From the NCBI GenBank assembly GCA_023392575.1, contig JAEVYV010000132.1, forward strand, positions 1 through 7,083: a DNA stretch of 7,083 nt. The letters are read 5' to 3'. Both the position numbers and the translations under genes were made by a program. Shown here piece by piece: positions 5,325 to 7,083 of the stretch; the stretch's first letter is position 1; each line of letters begins with the position of its first letter. The stretch comes from Bacteroidota bacterium. GTDB lineage: Bacteria; Bacteroidota; Bacteroidia; Chitinophagales; Chitinophagaceae. The notes below the pieces were generated by a model. It saw nothing but the letters and a program-made list of their open reading frames with translations, was not told where the DNA came from and did not search any database.

Positions 5325-6866
5325 TCAGAATTTAAAACCAACCGTAGCAAATACATTTCCGGTGGTGTTTTTGATATTAGCAGCGTAGTACGGTGCACTT
5401 TCCAGCCGGTAAGCAAAGTTTACGTCTTTGTTCAGGGCGTGCACATAGGTAAGGTCAACAAAAAAACCCTTGTTCCGGTACCCCAACCCACCACTCAAAT
5501 TAAGCTTATGGCCGTTTTCGCCCTTGATATCCTTATACGGATTGCTGTAATAAGCGGCCCCCAACCGCACCATGATGGTGGTAAACTTCAGTTCGCCGCC
5601 GGCCCTGAAGTTGAAAGCACCCTTGTAGGCCTGGTCAATCGCATTGGTTAAGGATTTTAAATAGGTTTTGGTTTCTTCATCATTGTTGTTGTCTGCGTCG
5701 GGCTTGAAAGAAGAGGCCTTGTAGTTCACATACTCGATGTCGGCGGTCAAAAAGCCTTTTTGCTTGGTCACGTCTTCTATTTCGCGAAGCACATAAGAAA
5801 CGCTGCCAATGACCCTGTACGGCGTGATCAAAAGGTATTTGAATTCGGAAGGCTGGTTGTTGGTATAGCTCTTTGAATTGTCCACCCAGGAGTCGGCATC
5901 CGGCACATCATCGTTGAGCGTAACTGCAGCTTCGTATTTATCCGTCAGCGAAAAAAGGGTGGGGGTATGCACCGACAAGCCCAGGCGCCAGAATTCGGCA
6001 GGCTTGTAGATCAAACCGGCTTTGAAATTAAAACCCACCCCGGACGTATGCAGTTTGTCCGAAAAAATGCCATAATTGAATTTGTTGTTTGGATTTTCCG
6101 TGGCATCGGCCTCCACAAACTCCGTTTCCCTGCGGTAATTTAAAATGGGCACGCCAAGCGATCCGCCCAACATTAATTTCTCTTTTAGGTTAACGGCCAT
6201 GCCCAGTGCAAATTCCGTGATGCCGCCGCGGTTCTTCACGGTGTATTGTTGCAGCAGGCCGGTGGCTACAGGAGCAGTGGTGACAAAATGATCAATCTGC
6301 CCCGAGCTGTTTTTTACCGCATCCACCCAGTAGGTATTATAGGCCAGACTGGCCCCCAAAGGAAACTGGGTTTCAACCCGGGAATCGCGAATGCCGCTGT
6401 TGTTTAGTTCTTCCACAAATTTTTGCGAAAAAGAACTTTGGTTGTTTTGTCCGCGGTATAAAATATCGCCATTGAAATCGGCCGTGCGGTTCATGGCAAT
6501 GCTGAACGACGTATTGCGGACATTGCCCCTGCCGTTGCCGCTGCCCATTACAAAGCCCGTGGTGCCCCAGGTAAACCGGTTGGTTTTTTCTTTTTCTGTG
6601 CGGTCCAGGTAAGTGGCTTTGGTGTTTTGAAACTGGTAGATGGGACTGAAAATGAAATCGCCTGTTTTATAAAAGGCCAATCCGGCCGGGTTGACGAAAC
6701 TAGCGGTAATGTCGCCGCCCAGCGAACCCATGGCTCCGCCCACGGCTTGCGTACGGGCACTGCCCCCGGGAGCGTACCACGAATACCGCAGGGCATCGGC
6801 GGGTTCCTGAGCAAAAGAACCGGAGTAGGCTAGGAAACCTGAAAATATGAGTAAGAGTTTTTTCAT
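5325..6866 (-). CDS. OmpP1/FadL-family outer membrane beta-barrel protein
   Basis: A 513-residue exported protein. MKKLLLIFSGFLAYSGSFA is a typical signal peptide, with likely cleavage between A19 and Q20. The mature start shows the FadL/OmpP1/TodX N-terminal pattern: GSARTQAVGGAMGSLGGD (35-52) followed by FVNPAGLAF (58-66), the NPAG element of the plug region. The rest is rich in alternating aromatic and glycine strands such as FRAGGELKF, GLGYRNKGFFVDLTYV and NVFATVGFKF, as expected for a barrel, and ends in Phe, the usual recognition residue for outer membrane assembly. The family moves long-chain fatty acids or other hydrophobic compounds across the outer membrane; the substrate here cannot be read from sequence, and in Bacteroidota such proteins are often annotated as hemin receptors without proof. 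The ATG at 6866 was chosen because it opens the signal peptide; an in-frame ATG at 6899 would put 11 polar residues before it. Confidence 0.87.
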   Translation of the reverse strand: MKKLLLIFSGFLAYSGSFAQEPADALRYSWYAPGGSARTQAVGGAMGSLGGDITASFVNPAGLAFYKTGDFIFSPIYQFQNTKATYLDRTEKEKTNRFTWGTTGFVMGSGNGRGNVRNTSFSIAMNRTADFNGDILYRGQNNQSSFSQKFVEELNNSGIRDSRVETQFPLGASLAYNTYWVDAVKNSSGQIDHFVTTAPVATGLLQQYTVKNRGGITEFALGMAVNLKEKLMLGGSLGVPILNYRRETEFVEADATENPNNKFNYGIFSDKLHTSGVGFNFKAGLIYKPAEFWRLGLSVHTPTLFSLTDKYEAAVTLNDDVPDADSWVDNSKSYTNNQPSEFKYLLITPYRVIGSVSYVLREIEDVTKQKGFLTADIEYVNYKASSFKPDADNNNDEETKTYLKSLTNAIDQAYKGAFNFRAGGELKFTTIMVRLGAAYYSNPYKDIKGENGHKLNLSGGLGYRNKGFFVDLTYVHALNKDVNFAYRLESAPYYAANIKNTTGNVFATVGFKF

Positions 6867-6903
6867 ATAAATGCGTTTGTCGTTAACGGCGCATTTCATA
6901 GGA

Positions 6904-6911
6904 CAAAGTTT
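6904..6911 (-). promoter_or_regulatory. Weak -7-like promoter element for the FadL-like gene
   Basis: On the minus strand AAACTTTG fits TAnnTTTG except at its first base and lies about 37 bases before the start codon. No clear TTG or TTTG -33 element is found at the usual spacing. It is the best promoter candidate I can see in the 103-base gap, but a poor one. Confidence 0.22.
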
Positions 6912-6916
6912 TTCTA

Positions 6917-6938
6917 CCCGATGCCCGACAGCATCCGG
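6917..6938 (-). other. Hairpin in the gap between the right-edge gene and the FadL-like gene
   Basis: GATGC (6920-6924) pairs with GCATC (6931-6935) around a 6-base loop; after one C/C mismatch two more C-G pairs form. It overlaps a perfect 10-base palindrome CATCCGGATG at 6932-6941. No T-run follows on the minus strand, so it is not a standard terminator. It could be a leader structure or a protein site; this is inference. Confidence 0.3.
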
Positions 6939-6969
6939 ATGTTAGCGAATCAGGGACCAGTTTTTCATG

Positions 6970-7083
6970 TTAGTTTTTTCCCCGTGAAGCATTGCCCCTG
7001 CCGCCGGTATTGGTGTTGCCCGAACTGCCTGAATTGGAAGAACCGCCTGAAGAATTATTGGAAGAAGATCCGCTGCTGTAGGT
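6970..7083 (-). CDS. C-terminal end of an unidentified protein with Ser/Gly/Asn-rich tail
   Basis: The minus strand is open from the right window edge to a TAA at 6970-6972, giving 37 residues. They begin TYSSGSSSNNSSGG and end GNASRGKN, and nearly all are Ser, Gly, Asn or Thr, with a few Arg and Lys at the end. The Ser positions use six different codons (AGC, AGT, TCT, TCC, TCA, TCG), and Gly and Asn also vary at the third base. That fits selection on the amino acids and not a recent DNA repeat, and supports this frame over the other open one. Such tails are typically flexible linkers or surface-exposed ends. The folded part lies outside the window, so family and function are unknown. The gene stops 103 bases before the FadL-like gene on the same strand and could be co-transcribed with it. 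Confidence 0.6.
   Translation of the reverse strand, partial: TYSSGSSSNNSSGGSSNSGSSGNTNTGGRGNASRGKN

Noticed and set aside
5171..5416. An 81-residue minus-strand open frame spanning the gap after the FadL-like gene
   Set aside because: It runs through the terminator hairpin and overlaps the 3' end of the FadL-like gene in another frame, with no recognisable features.
6867..6899. In-frame ATG at 6899 upstream of the FadL-like gene
   Set aside because: It would put 11 polar residues before an otherwise standard signal peptide.
6942..7082. A second open minus-strand frame at the right edge, 46 residues
   Set aside because: Synonymous-type variation in the Ser/Gly/Asn frame favours that frame; this one is probably open by chance. 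Sequence beyond 7083 would settle it.
1..7083. A new defence, mobile or biosynthetic system
   Set aside because: All complete genes fall into known families, with no nuclease, toxin, integrase, reverse transcriptase or repeat array in the window.

Overview
This window looks like ordinary chromosome of a Bacteroidota bacterium, most likely family Chitinophagaceae or a close relative (inference). The support is protein character, two matches to the Bacteroidota -7 promoter consensus TAnnTTTG placed just ahead of gene starts, the absence of clear Shine-Dalgarno sequences before most starts, and the set of families present. I see no mobile element, CRISPR array, rRNA or tRNA gene, and no sign of a new multi-gene system. 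Coding density is high and no gene-free stretch exceeds about 240 bases.

Right-pointing block, 1 to 3315. It opens with the last 60 residues of a TsaC/YrdC-type threonylcarbamoyl-AMP synthase. A complete CCA-adding tRNA nucleotidyltransferase follows, then a small acidic-tailed protein of the plasmid pRiA4b ORF-3-like family, then MiaA, the tRNA dimethylallyltransferase. Three of the four genes act on tRNA: t6A37 precursor synthesis, 3' CCA addition or repair, and i6A37 formation. The pRiA4b ORF-3-like gene sits inside this group and has no established role. The genes share a strand but may not form one simple operon: there are promoter-like sites before genes 2 and 3, and a strong terminator-shaped hairpin ends on the base before the miaA start codon.

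Left-pointing block, 3351 to 7083. Convergent to miaA lies a membrane-bound PAS-containing sensor histidine kinase of 578 residues with no response regulator in view. After a 237-base gap, which holds a clean bidirectional intrinsic terminator, comes a FadL/OmpP1-type outer membrane beta-barrel protein with a signal peptide. The right edge carries the last 37 residues of a left-pointing gene whose end is almost entirely Ser, Gly, Asn and Thr; its family cannot be told from this fragment.

The points most worth a second look are the terminator directly against the miaA start, the pRiA4b ORF-3-like gene embedded among tRNA maturation genes, and a promoter placement suggesting that the cca transcript is leaderless or nearly so.
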